Source: Methanothermobacter sp049720995
GTDB lineage: Archaea > Methanobacteriota > Methanobacteria > Methanobacteriales > Methanothermobacteraceae
Length of the DNA stretch: 64,000 bases
NCBI RefSeq assembly: GCF_049720995.1
Contig: NZ_JBNASF010000001.1
Span: 1-64,000, forward strand
Direction of reading: 5' to 3'
The notes under the pieces are model-generated. The model saw only the letters and a list, made by a program, of their open reading frames with translations. It ran no database searches and had not been told where the DNA came from. Both the position numbers and the translations under genes were made by a program. Below are positions 34,701 through 42,240 of the stretch, in pieces. Positions within the stretch are counted from its first letter, which is position 1. Every line of letters begins with the position of its first letter.

Positions 34701-35020
34701 AGGGGGTCCTCATGTCCCACTTCCTCCCTGATATGATGGGTAACATAAGGGCATTCTCCAGGCAGAAGGTGAGGTGTACCAAGTGCAACCGCAAGTACCG
34801 CCGCATACCGCTAAGCGGGGAGTGCAGATGCGGTGGTAACCTTGTCCTCACCGTCTCAAAGGGCTCGGTTATAAAGTACCTTGAAATATCAAAGAACCTT
34901 GCATCAAGATACCCCATAGACCCCTACCTTATGCAGAGGATAGAGATACTGGAATATGGTGTGAACTCTCTCTTTGAGAGTGACAGGTCAAAGCAGAGCT
35001 CCCTGGACGTATTCCTCTAA
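31742..35020 (+). CDS. polC: DNA polymerase D large subunit (DP2)
   Basis: This 1092-residue protein is the catalytic subunit of the euryarchaeal replicative polymerase PolD. It has the metal-binding catalytic segment KRRNCDSDEDSVMLLLDALL, the upstream FAGPIRSAGGTAAALSVL, and zinc-binding pairs at CPSCRVSSMQSICPSC and near the C-terminus (CTKCNRKYRRIP...CRCGG). The C-terminal tail QSSLDVFL looks like a PCNA-interacting motif. No intein interrupts it, unlike some other archaeal copies. A TATA-like element (CATATAATATAAG) lies about 70 bases upstream. The small subunit DP1 is not nearby. Confidence 0.97.
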   Translation: MIDYFNELERETERLYEIAGKARAKGLDVSTKPEIPLAKDLAERVEGLVGPDGIAERIKELERERGREEVAFQIAAEIASQPLPDDDPSERERLADQALRTALAILTEGVVAAPLEGIAKVRIKENFDRSSYLAVYFAGPIRSAGGTAAALSVLIADYIRLAINLDRYKPVDREIERYVEEVELYESEVTNLQYSPKPDEVRLAASNIPVEVTGEPTDKVEVSHRDLERVETNNIRGGALLAMVEGVIQKAPKVLKYARQLKLEGWDWLEKFSKAPKKDGGDDKVVVKADSKYVEDIIGGRPVLAYPSRKGAFRLRYGRSRNTGLAAMGVHPATMELLEFLAVGTQMKIERPGKGNCVVPVDTIEGPIVKLRNGDVIRVEDVETARRVRSDVEEILFLGDMLVAFGEFLRNNHVLMPAGWCEEWWIQTLLSSDDYPESDPLNLAHHRHSWNDLKVGAEEAFRISEEYGVPLHPHYTYFYHDVTVDELNRLREWLNTGRLEDELFLDLKPEKRILEILGVPHRQEKSGVIIGYDDAFALLKTLRGPLEDSEDTMDALNRVSGVRIMKKAPTYIGTRVGRPEKTKERKMRPAPHVLFPIGKYGGSRRNIPDAAKRGSIVVEIGRATCPSCRVSSMQSICPSCGSRTVIGEPGKRKINLASLLKRAGENVSVRKIDEIKGVEGMISADKFPEPLEKGILRAKNDVYTFKDATIRHDSTDLPLTHFTPKEVGVPVSKLRELGYTHDCYGEELERGDQILELKVQDVVISENCADYLVRVAGFVDDLLERFYGLERFYNVKTRDDLVGHLIAGLAPHTSAAVLGRIIGFTEASACYAHPYFHSAKRRNCDSDEDSVMLLLDALLNFSKSYLPSTRGGSMDAPLVLSTRIDPEEIDDESHNIDTMEMIPLEVYERSFEHAKPTDVLDVIDNVEKRLGKPEQYRGLMFSHNTSSIHAGPKVCLYKLLPTMKEKVESQISLAEKIRAVDQRAVVEGVLMSHFLPDMMGNIRAFSRQKVRCTKCNRKYRRIPLSGECRCGGNLVLTVSKGSVIKYLEISKNLASRYPIDPYLMQRIEILEYGVNSLFESDRSKQSSLDVFL

Positions 35021-35026
35021 TTTCTT

Positions 35027-37390
35027 TTAAATCTCCCTCAACCTTCTTGCAGGTGGAGTGTATCCTCTGAGTGAAAGTGACAGTGAAACCACAGTGACTG
35101 AGCTCAGGGCCATTGCAAGGCCGGCGTACTCTGGCCTGAACACCACACCCAGCGGGTACAGTGCACCGGCAGCCACAGGGATCAGTATAACGTTATAGGC
35201 GAAGGCCCAGAATAGGTTCTGCTTTATCCTTGAGATGACCTTACCTGCAAGCTGAAGGGCTGCTGCGGTATCAAGAGGGTCATCACCAACAAGAACCACC
35301 TCACCGGCCTCCTTTGCAACATCCGTTCCCCCTCCCAGGGCAATCCCAAGATCTGCCTCTGAGAGGGCGGGGGCGTCATTTATACCATCACCCACAAAGG
35401 CCACTCCCACACCACGTGATCTGAGCTCCGAAACCCTTGATGCCTTATCCTCAGGAAGGACCTCAGCTATGACAGTGCTGATTCCCACCTCCCGTGCCAC
35501 CATCTCAGCCGTCCTCCTGTTATCCCCGGTGATGATTGCTGTTCTGATTCCCATCCTCTCGAGTTCCCCTGCAGCGGCTGCTGCGCCGGGTTTTATCCTG
35601 TCAGAGACCCCTATAACCCCCCTAAATTCTCCATCAACTGCAACCATGACAACCGTATTCCCCTCTGATTCCAATTTCTCAGCATCCCCTGGAATCTCCA
35701 CACCGAATTCATGCATGAGTGTCCTGTTACCTGCAATCACATGTTGGGAGTTGATTTTGCCCTCAAGGCCCTTTCCTGGGATGGCCCTGAACTCCTCAAC
35801 CTCGGGTATCTCCAGACCCTCCCTCATGGCCCTCTCTGTGACTGCAACTGCAATTGGGTGCCTTGATCTGGCCTCAAGGGCAGCTGCATACCCCAGCACG
35901 TCCCCGGTGATGTCTGTAACCTCTGGTTTTCCCTCTGTAAGTGTTCCTGTCTTATCAAAGAGCACGCAGGATATCCTGCCTGCAACCTCAAGTGCCTCGC
36001 CCTTCTTTATGAGTATACCAAGTTCCGCACCCCTTCCTATTCCAACCGTCACCGCAGTTGGTGTTGCAAGTCCAAGGGCGCAGGGACAGGCCACAACCAG
36101 TACCGAGATCAGTACCGTGACAGATATTAGAAGACCGGCCCCCTCCACAAGGTACCAGAATAGAAATGCTGCCAGCGCAACCGTGAGGACTGCTGGTATG
36201 AAATAGGACACTGCCCTGTCGGCGATCCTCTGAACCGGAGGCTTTGATGCCTGGGCCTCATCAACCAGTCCTATGATCCTTGAAAGGAATGTCTCATCCC
36301 CTGTTCGTTCAACCCTGAATTTAAGCACCCCATCGGTGTTTATTGTCCCTGCTATAACCTCAGATCCCCTGGTTTTAAGTACAGGGAGCGGTTCTCCTGT
36401 GATCATGGATTCATCAACATATGATTCGCCATCCAGAACCCTGCCATCCGCGGGTATCCTGTCTCCTGGCCTCACAGCAACCTCGTCACCTTCAACCAGT
36501 TCATCAGCCCTGACCTCAACCTCTTCTCCATCCCTAATGATGGTGGCAGTGTCGGGCTGGAGTTCCATTAGCCTCTTTATCGCACCTGATGTCCTTCCCC
36601 TGGCCCCTGCCTCAAGGTATCTTCCAAGTGTCAGGAAGGATGCCAGCATCAGGGCTGTTTCATAAAACATGAAACTCGATGGGAGAACCCCCACAGTGCC
36701 AAGTAAACTTGAAAGAAAAGCCACTCCTATACCCATGGAGTACATAACATCCATGTCAAGTGTTCCTGATCTCAGGGACCGCAGCGCACCGCGGAATATC
36801 GGTCCAGATACATATGCAAATGGGACCACAGAGACCAGGAGCATGAATAGGCCCTCATTTACCGGTGGATGTATACCCAGGTACATAATGGCCATGAGCG
36901 GCAGTGAAACACCAAAACCAACAGCTATCCTTTTCAACTCTGGGCTCTGATCCTCCTGAATCTCCTCATCACCCTCGGTTCCCATGAATTCATAGCCGAG
37001 GTCCTCGATGATTCTCCTGAAATCCTCTGGTGATGCAAGGGATGGGTTGTAGGCTATGTATGCCTTTCCGGCTGCAAGGTTGACTGTTGCATCACTTACA
37101 CCCTCAAGTTCCTTCAGGGCTGATTCTATCCTCTGTGCACACATTGCACAGCTCATACCCCCTATGAGAACAGCCATGTGTTCATTTAGGACACTGTAAC
37201 CCGCTTCCTCTATGGCTGCCTCCATTGATGGGAGCCCCACAGTTTCAGGGTCATATTCAACAGAAACCCTGCCCTCCACAAGGTTAACCATAGCATCAGA
37301 TACTCCCTCAAGCTTCTTAAGTGACTCCTCTATCTTGAGGGCGCATGCTGCGCACCCCATTCCACCTATCCGTATTGTTATCCTCTTCAT
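35027..37390 (-). CDS. Copper-type P1B ATPase with two metal-binding domains
   Basis: A heavy-metal transporter of about 787 residues. Two N-terminal HMA domains carry GMGCAAC and GMSCAMC. The membrane CPC motif (VACPCALGLATP), the phosphorylation site DKTGTLTEGK, actuator TGEP, SRHPIA and GDGINDAPAL are all intact. CPC with CxxC domains points to Cu(I) export, though silver is also possible. I place the start at 37390 (MKRITIRIGG) behind AAGGTG, which frees the upstream DNA holding a four-fold repeat. It converges with polC. Confidence 0.94.
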   Translation of the reverse strand: MKRITIRIGGMGCAACALKIEESLKKLEGVSDAMVNLVEGRVSVEYDPETVGLPSMEAAIEEAGYSVLNEHMAVLIGGMSCAMCAQRIESALKELEGVSDATVNLAAGKAYIAYNPSLASPEDFRRIIEDLGYEFMGTEGDEEIQEDQSPELKRIAVGFGVSLPLMAIMYLGIHPPVNEGLFMLLVSVVPFAYVSGPIFRGALRSLRSGTLDMDVMYSMGIGVAFLSSLLGTVGVLPSSFMFYETALMLASFLTLGRYLEAGARGRTSGAIKRLMELQPDTATIIRDGEEVEVRADELVEGDEVAVRPGDRIPADGRVLDGESYVDESMITGEPLPVLKTRGSEVIAGTINTDGVLKFRVERTGDETFLSRIIGLVDEAQASKPPVQRIADRAVSYFIPAVLTVALAAFLFWYLVEGAGLLISVTVLISVLVVACPCALGLATPTAVTVGIGRGAELGILIKKGEALEVAGRISCVLFDKTGTLTEGKPEVTDITGDVLGYAAALEARSRHPIAVAVTERAMREGLEIPEVEEFRAIPGKGLEGKINSQHVIAGNRTLMHEFGVEIPGDAEKLESEGNTVVMVAVDGEFRGVIGVSDRIKPGAAAAAGELERMGIRTAIITGDNRRTAEMVAREVGISTVIAEVLPEDKASRVSELRSRGVGVAFVGDGINDAPALSEADLGIALGGGTDVAKEAGEVVLVGDDPLDTAAALQLAGKVISRIKQNLFWAFAYNVILIPVAAGALYPLGVVFRPEYAGLAMALSSVTVVSLSLSLRGYTPPARRLREI

Positions 37391-37410
37391 CCAGGACACC
37401 TTCACAGTAA

Positions 37411-37604
37411 GCAAATATCAGCCGCCGCTTGGTGACGGGGCAGGCAACATATACTACTTCCATAACAGCTTAAGCAAATATCAGCCGCCAGTTGGTGACC
37501 CCGGAGATGGCCAAGCACCCCCCTCACACCAAGCAAATATCAGCCGACAGCATATGTTCCCTGATACCTGTTCAAGTCTCTTCACACCAAATAAATATCA
37601 GCCG
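37411..37604. repeat. Four-copy spaced repeat upstream of the copper ATPase
   Basis: The core GCAAATATCAGCCG occurs at 37411-37424, 37474-37487 and 37533-37546. A one-base variant (starting AT) is at 37591-37604. Spacings are 63, 59 and 58 bases. Flanking bases are partly conserved (AAG or CACCAA before, a C and AG after). All copies have the same orientation and fill the gap before the ATPase start. The last overlaps the end of the amidohydrolase gene. The regular spacing with unrelated spacers suggests repeated protein binding or a decayed array. Confidence 0.8.
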
Positions 37605-38806
37605 TCAGGGGACCTGTATATCACACCATCCCGTATAACCCACTGAATATTCTCGGGGTCTGAAAGTTTTTCAATCTCCTCAACAGGATCGGCATCGGTT
37701 ATGATGATATCCGCGATCTTACCCCTATCCAGAGTTCCTATACTGTCTTCCCATCCCATGCACTCTGCTGCATGCACAGTTCCAGCCCTCAATGCTTCCA
37801 GTGGGTCCATACCGATTTCTGTGAGATAAGAGAGTTCCATGAGATTCCTGCCATGTTCAATAACCCCTGAATCGGTTCCCATGACCATCCTCACCCCCTC
37901 CTCACAGGCTATTTCCATGTTGTCCCGGTGGACCCTGGCGACTTCAATGGCATCCTTTCTGCTGTATTCCGGGAGTTCACCGCGCATTGCCTTTTTACAG
38001 TTAAGGCGGGTCACAAGGAATGTTGGTACGAGGTAGACGCCCCTTTCAGACATTTCAGATGCGGTTCTTCCATCGATGTATGTGCCATGTTCAACAGAAT
38101 GCACACCCGCCCTCAGGGAGTTCCTTATCCCCTGGAGTCCGTGTGCATGAACCATCACCCTTTTTCCTCTGAATGAAGCCTCCTCCACCACAGCAGCAAG
38201 TTCTTTAACCGTGAACTGTGTATCCGATGGGGAATCCGTGCTGCTCATAACACCCCCCGTCGCCATGACCTTCAAAACATCTGCACCTGCCCTGAGGACC
38301 TCCCTGGCCTTCCTTCTCACCTCAGGGATGCCATCACAGATACCCGAGGGAAGACCTGGGTATGTTCTCTCAATGTTCAGTCCGGATCGGGTGTGAAAGT
38401 CAAAGTGTCCTCCTGTCACTGATAGTGGTGTGACACTTATCTGCATGCGGGGTGAGTGGATCATGTGGGCTTCGGAGGCCATTCTGACACCCATATCAGC
38501 CAGTCCAGCATCCCTTACCGTTGTAACACCCGCATGGAGTGTTTTCCTCATGTTCTCAAGTGCCCTGTAGAAGTAGAGTGAGAGGGGATCCTCAAGTTTG
38601 CTCTCCACCCTGAACCCATCCTCCATGATATGCACATGGAGGTCTATGAAGCCTGGTAGAATGAATCTGTCTGAGGCGTCAACCACATCAACACCCGTTA
38701 TATGTCTCTCAATGGACTCTATTTTTCCTTTATCTATCAGAATGTATCTTCTCTCATGATCTCCTGATTCAAGGTCTACAAGTTCCCCCTTTACCGCGAA
38801 CCTCAT
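37598..38806 (-). CDS. Metal-dependent amidohydrolase (imidazolonepropionase/prolidase-like)
   Basis: A 402-residue amidohydrolase with the N-terminal metal motif GFIDLHVHI, a lysine-containing VLKVMATGG for the bridging carbamate or its equivalent, later histidines (VMVHAHG, SVEHGTYID), MGTDSG for the last metal ligand, and a C-terminal GKIADIIITDADP. Close relatives are annotated as imidazolonepropionase-related hydrolases or Xaa-Pro dipeptidases. The substrate cannot be read from sequence. GGTGTTCC precedes the ATG. It reads toward the copper ATPase gene with the repeat-filled gap between. Confidence 0.88.
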   Translation of the reverse strand: MRFAVKGELVDLESGDHERRYILIDKGKIESIERHITGVDVVDASDRFILPGFIDLHVHIMEDGFRVESKLEDPLSLYFYRALENMRKTLHAGVTTVRDAGLADMGVRMASEAHMIHSPRMQISVTPLSVTGGHFDFHTRSGLNIERTYPGLPSGICDGIPEVRRKAREVLRAGADVLKVMATGGVMSSTDSPSDTQFTVKELAAVVEEASFRGKRVMVHAHGLQGIRNSLRAGVHSVEHGTYIDGRTASEMSERGVYLVPTFLVTRLNCKKAMRGELPEYSRKDAIEVARVHRDNMEIACEEGVRMVMGTDSGVIEHGRNLMELSYLTEIGMDPLEALRAGTVHAAECMGWEDSIGTLDRGKIADIIITDADPVEEIEKLSDPENIQWVIRDGVIYRSPDG

Positions 38807-38912
38807 TGGAACACCTGTTAGGATAATATGAACCTCGAGAAAATTATATATTTTGATTGGAGCATATTATTATATGAGAGGTGATATCGCGGGTCTTGCC
38901 CCATCACTTACT

Positions 38913-39175
38913 GATAAGGGCGGGGAGCAGCCTATTACATCCTTCTCTTTGGGTGTGTGATGTTTATTTCAATGTGGCTACTGATTTACAGGTCATACCT
39001 CCAGAGAAGCACCCTGAACTCTGCAAAGGACGGCAGAAAAATATTACTGTCTCAGATACTGCTAAGAATTCGAGTGCAAATAATTCATCCCGGCCTGTGA
39101 CCGAACCAAAATCCACAGAAAGACGGGGCAACCCGAGATCCTCCCAGTGGTTCCGCCTGTTGAACCCAATCCAGC
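38913..39175 (+). pseudogene. Decayed copy of the adjacent class III-signal pilin gene
   Basis: The stretch 38936-38952 repeats the YILLFG codons of the intact gene at 39228-39244, and 38987-39022 repeats its RSYFQRSTLNS codons with about one mismatch. The upstream part that should encode the QSSSE processing site is lost. Stop codons precede the frame, and the hydrophilic tail (TAKNSSANNSS) has slipped into another frame. It is a tandem duplicate, offset about 293 bp, that has degenerated. A TATA box (TTATATAT near 38843) still precedes it. Confidence 0.75.
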
Positions 39176-39190
39176 AATTAGGTGTATTAT

Positions 39191-39430
39191 ATGATTAAGG
39201 ATGAAGCAGGACAGTCATCATCAGAATACATCCTTCTATTTGGGGCTATAATAGTGGTTGCCATCCTTGCTCTTGTGATCTACAGGTCATACTTCCAGAG
39301 AAGCACCCTGAACTCTTCACAGGATACCGCTGAGGTTCGAAATAATACCCATACCGGGGAAAGTGGAGGGGGTGGTGCTCCTCCCGTAAACAACAGTTCA
39401 GAGCCGCCTGTACCGCCATCAGTCCCCTGA
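39191..39430 (+). CDS. Small archaeal pilin-like protein with class III signal
   Basis: The 79-residue product starts at the ATG at 39191, with AGGTG at 39179-39183. It opens MIKDEAGQSSSEYILLFGA. The Q-x-S-x-E segment after a short charged leader, followed by a hydrophobic helix, is the class III signal peptide cut by the EppA peptidase in methanogens. These proteins build type IV-like pili. The tail is short, Ser/Gly/Pro-rich and probably surface exposed. A degenerate copy of the same gene lies directly upstream. Confidence 0.85.
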   Translation: MIKDEAGQSSSEYILLFGAIIVVAILALVIYRSYFQRSTLNSSQDTAEVRNNTHTGESGGGGAPPVNNSSEPPVPPSVP

Positions 39431-39937
39431 TCTGCCACCATATACTGTGATGATTGATGCTGACATCACCGCCCCTGCAATGTTCATGGAAAGATCCCTC
39501 ATGGTATCAGAGTACAGAATGGCGGATGGTTCATAGTAGATAGCATAGCCCATGATCTCATATAAGAGACAGAATAGAACCGCTGATGATACTGTAAATG
39601 TAAGTCCCTCCCACCTATCCAGTTTCTCAAGTGTACCGTCAAGAACCGTGGATGCTGCGAGGGCAGCCAGGGCCCCTGCAATGAAGTGTTCAGCCATGTT
39701 AACCGCTAAGGGGTCAATGAGGGTCGCTGACAACTTCAGTGCAAGTTCAGCTGGAGGGTAGAGTATCGCCACAAGATAAAGTGCTTCTTTTTTAGGGGAT
39801 CTTTGAGCAAATCCTGAAATGAAGAGGAATATGATAAGGCCGGCTATGAGTTTAAATCCAAGGTAAGGCACCGAACCTGCAATCATGAATACTGCCGTCC
39901 ACACCGCGATGAAAATTGTGAAGTATTTCCTGCCCAT
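39419..39937 (-). CDS. Membrane protein with DTMRDL motif (DUF2238-like)
   Basis: A 172-residue protein with about five hydrophobic segments and a C-terminal YSDTMRDLSMNIAGAVMSA. The motif of Asp-Thr-Met-x-Asp-Leu near the end of a multi-span protein recalls the YjdF/DUF2238 family, an assignment I hold weakly. GGAGACC precedes the ATG. Its 3' end overlaps the convergent pilin gene by 12 bases. Function unknown. Confidence 0.7.
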   Translation of the reverse strand: MGRKYFTIFIAVWTAVFMIAGSVPYLGFKLIAGLIIFLFISGFAQRSPKKEALYLVAILYPPAELALKLSATLIDPLAVNMAEHFIAGALAALAASTVLDGTLEKLDRWEGLTFTVSSAVLFCLLYEIMGYAIYYEPSAILYSDTMRDLSMNIAGAVMSASIITVYGGRSGD

Positions 39938-40034
39938 TTAATGGTCTCCATATCCGGGAATAAGGGGGGATCTGCATCTCCCCATGCCAAAGATTATATA
40001 TCGCTGCAAATTTATTATCTCTGGGTGGTCAGTA

Positions 40035-40385
40035 ATGGAACTGAGATTCAGCTGGAAGGCAGTTGCTGCAGGCATAGTACTCACAGCAGTCCTTGGACCC
40101 GTATTCAGATTTGTGATTCCCTCATTCACAGGTATACTATCCATAATCGTGGCGGCAGTGGTGTGCGGTTACATTGCAGATGGTGAATACCCAGGCGGTG
40201 CCCTGAATGGGGCTATCATGGGGGCCGCCGTGGGATTGATAAATATACTGATTGTTTACCTTAAAACTGGATTCATGAATGCAGCCATCCTCTCAATACT
40301 CCTATACGCCCTTGCAGGGGATGTGAGCCTCGGGATACTCGGCGGGGCTTCAGGTGGCGTTTTTAGATCCGCCCTTGAATCATGA
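40035..40385 (+). CDS. Small membrane protein (DUF5518-like)
   Basis: About 116 residues from the ATG at 40035 (MELRFSWKAVAAG), with GGTGGTC upstream. An earlier in-frame start has no ribosome site. It has four hydrophobic helices rich in Gly and Ala, with GYIADGEYPGGALNGAIMGAAVG between them. This resembles the uncharacterised archaeal family DUF5518 as I recall it. A TATA-like element (GATTATATATCG) lies near 39992-40003. It stands alone. Role unknown. Confidence 0.75.
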   Translation: MELRFSWKAVAAGIVLTAVLGPVFRFVIPSFTGILSIIVAAVVCGYIADGEYPGGALNGAIMGAAVGLINILIVYLKTGFMNAAILSILLYALAGDVSLGILGGASGGVFRSALES

Positions 40386-40417
40386 CCCTGTCTGGTAAGT
40401 GGAAGAAAATCCTGAAA

Positions 40418-40534
40418 CCCCCATAATTCACAGCCACTATTAATCCAATTATATAAAAAATCCCAGATCCTGATCCCCCCCATAATTCACAGCCACTATT
40501 AATCCAATTATATAAAAAAGCCTAGATCCTGATT
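40418..40534. repeat. 59-bp tandem duplication carrying a terminator
   Basis: Two nearly identical 57-59 bp units lie side by side (CCATAATTCA at 40421 and again at 40480). The right-hand unit contains the last codons and TAG of the phosphomevalonate dehydratase gene plus its T-run (TTTTTTATAT on the minus strand). The left-hand unit has the same T-run but a mutated stop codon region. The result is two successive terminators in the convergent gap. Confidence 0.85.
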
Positions 40535-40926
40535 TTCCCCTCCACCGCGTCCACCTCAACCTCCACTGAATCCTCCAGCATGTCAGAGAGATCAGCCTCT
40601 GGCCTGTCAACCATGGGTATGCCTGCCATTATGGCTCCAGTTGCGATTATTGGCTCCGCATTTGAACATATTATGGCCTCTGGTGCGGTGCCATTCTTTG
40701 ACATCTGGAATATGACATAGGATCCAACCGTTGAACCCTTACCTCCGGGTATCACAAGGACCTTCCCGCTCATGCTTCTGCCGTGCAGGGGGTGCCTCGG
40801 GTCAATAACGGTGCCTGTCTGGGGATCAACGCCCCCCAGGAAACTCAGAGGCTTATCTGACATTATCACAGGACCCTTTCCCCTTCCCCTTGAAATGATT
40901 CTGCAGCTGATCTCCAAAGTAACCAT
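40522..40926 (-). CDS. Phosphomevalonate dehydratase small subunit (aconitase X swivel domain)
   Basis: The product, about 134 residues from the ATG at 40926, is the small swivel-domain subunit of aconitase X. In archaea this enzyme dehydrates 5-phosphomevalonate in the modified mevalonate pathway for isoprenoid lipids. The family segments are VSxPLSFLGGVDPxTG-like (DKPLSFLGGVDPQTG), DPRHPLHG and the serine loop PGGKGSTVGSYV. The large subunit is not in the window. The start is uncertain: earlier UUG and ATG codons lie within the end of truD, and no strong ribosome site decides. Confidence 0.88.
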   Translation of the reverse strand: MVTLEISCRIISRGRGKGPVIMSDKPLSFLGGVDPQTGTVIDPRHPLHGRSMSGKVLVIPGGKGSTVGSYVIFQMSKNGTAPEAIICSNAEPIIATGAIMAGIPMVDRPEADLSDMLEDSVEVEVDAVEGKIRI

Positions 40927-40945
40927 CTCCATAAGATCTAACAGT

Positions 40946-42193
40946 TCAGACAACGTCCTTCTTCATTATCTCCCTTAAAACAGAGGTTGCATAGCATCCC
41001 TTGGGTATTGAAAATTCAACTTTGATTCCTTCAGGGCTCCTGGAGGCGGAAACATCCCATATTCTGAACCTTATGGCCCTCCTCATACCGTGACTTCCAA
41101 GCTTAGGGACCTCTATGGAGTTGAAGTCGGGGAGTGAAACACCCTCCTCCTCCAGTATCCTCCTTTCGATATCACCGGGTTTTCCATCTGCCAGTGGTAC
41201 CTTGCTACCGTAGAGTGGCGCTGTTGGGTGTGCCTCAAAGTTGAGGATCATCTCCTCCACCTCCCCGGGATCCGGGTCATGGATTATGTGCTGCTCATTG
41301 TCTATGATGATGTCACCCTCCAGATATCTGTTTATGCCAAGAGCCGCCCTCTCACTGACCGCCCGGTTGAACAGGTAGGACTGGTATGCATGGACAAACA
41401 TCCTCTTGAGGGGCTTTGGAAGTGCATGCACTGCATTTATATAGGATTTCTCAGAGAGTTCTCCCTTTCTGAGATCCCTGATGAGGACCCTGAGCATCAT
41501 CCTCTCATACCTGAGGGATGCGGGCATGAGTTCATATGCCCCCTCAAGGTCCCCCAGATCGTATGCACTTCTCGCCTCTGATACAGGCTCTGATTCCCCC
41601 TCAACCGGGTTTCCAATGTAGGTGTCCACTGCACCCTTCACATCACCATGCACCAGTTTCCTGCCAACCAGGTGTGTGATTGCCCTGGGGCTTCCGAATC
41701 GCTGCCATCCATAGTAATTTGGAACCCCCTTCTCCTGGAGCTCATCCAGGTTCTCCCTGGCCTTATCAAGGGGTTCGTCAGCTTCAGGGTCCCTTATGAG
41801 AATCTTAAACCTGTTACCCCTTAGCTGGCCCATTCTGAGCTTTTTTTCATTTGAAGTGACCTTCAGGAACCTTACATTCCTGATTCGGTCCTCTATTCTC
41901 TTAACATCCTCAGGTTCTGTGTTGCTGACGCATATCCACTGCCTGGTGACCGCGTTCCTATCCTTCATCCCTGCAAATCCCATTCTCCTGCGGTCCAGGT
42001 GCAGTTCCCTTGCTATGTCCAGGAGGACGTCCAGGGTTGTTCTATCCTCCTTCTCAATCCATATCCATGTGTTGGGTCCGCTCCCGCTTGGCTCCATGAG
42101 GGGTAATTCCTCCACCTGGAAGTCCCTGTTATGCACCCGGATCCTTCCACCGATCCCCTCTGTTGATGTGACATAGGTTTCTGCGTTAAGCAT
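40946..42193 (-). CDS. truD: tRNA pseudouridine synthase TruD
   Basis: TruD isomerises U13 of tRNA (and other sites in archaea). The 415-residue protein has the family motif GFAGMKDRNAVTRQW with the catalytic aspartate, LRGNRFKILIRD, VPNYYGWQRFGSPR and MFVHAYQSYLFN. GGGGTAAAACC precedes the ATG. The downstream dehydratase gene begins inside or just after its last codons, so the two are translationally linked although functionally unrelated. Confidence 0.95.
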   Translation of the reverse strand: MLNAETYVTSTEGIGGRIRVHNRDFQVEELPLMEPSGSGPNTWIWIEKEDRTTLDVLLDIARELHLDRRRMGFAGMKDRNAVTRQWICVSNTEPEDVKRIEDRIRNVRFLKVTSNEKKLRMGQLRGNRFKILIRDPEADEPLDKARENLDELQEKGVPNYYGWQRFGSPRAITHLVGRKLVHGDVKGAVDTYIGNPVEGESEPVSEARSAYDLGDLEGAYELMPASLRYERMMLRVLIRDLRKGELSEKSYINAVHALPKPLKRMFVHAYQSYLFNRAVSERAALGINRYLEGDIIIDNEQHIIHDPDPGEVEEMILNFEAHPTAPLYGSKVPLADGKPGDIERRILEEEGVSLPDFNSIEVPKLGSHGMRRAIRFRIWDVSASRSPEGIKVEFSIPKGCYATSVLREIMKKDVV

Positions 42194-42240
42194 GGTTTTA
42201 CCCCGAAGCTGGAGGCTTAAACTGGCCTCAGTATCCAGCG

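Noticed and set aside
37411..37604. Interpretation of the four-copy repeat as a functional CRISPR array
   Set aside because: Repeats are only about 14-20 bases, copies vary, spacers overlap a gene end and no cas gene is near; a regulatory or degenerate repeat is more plausible.
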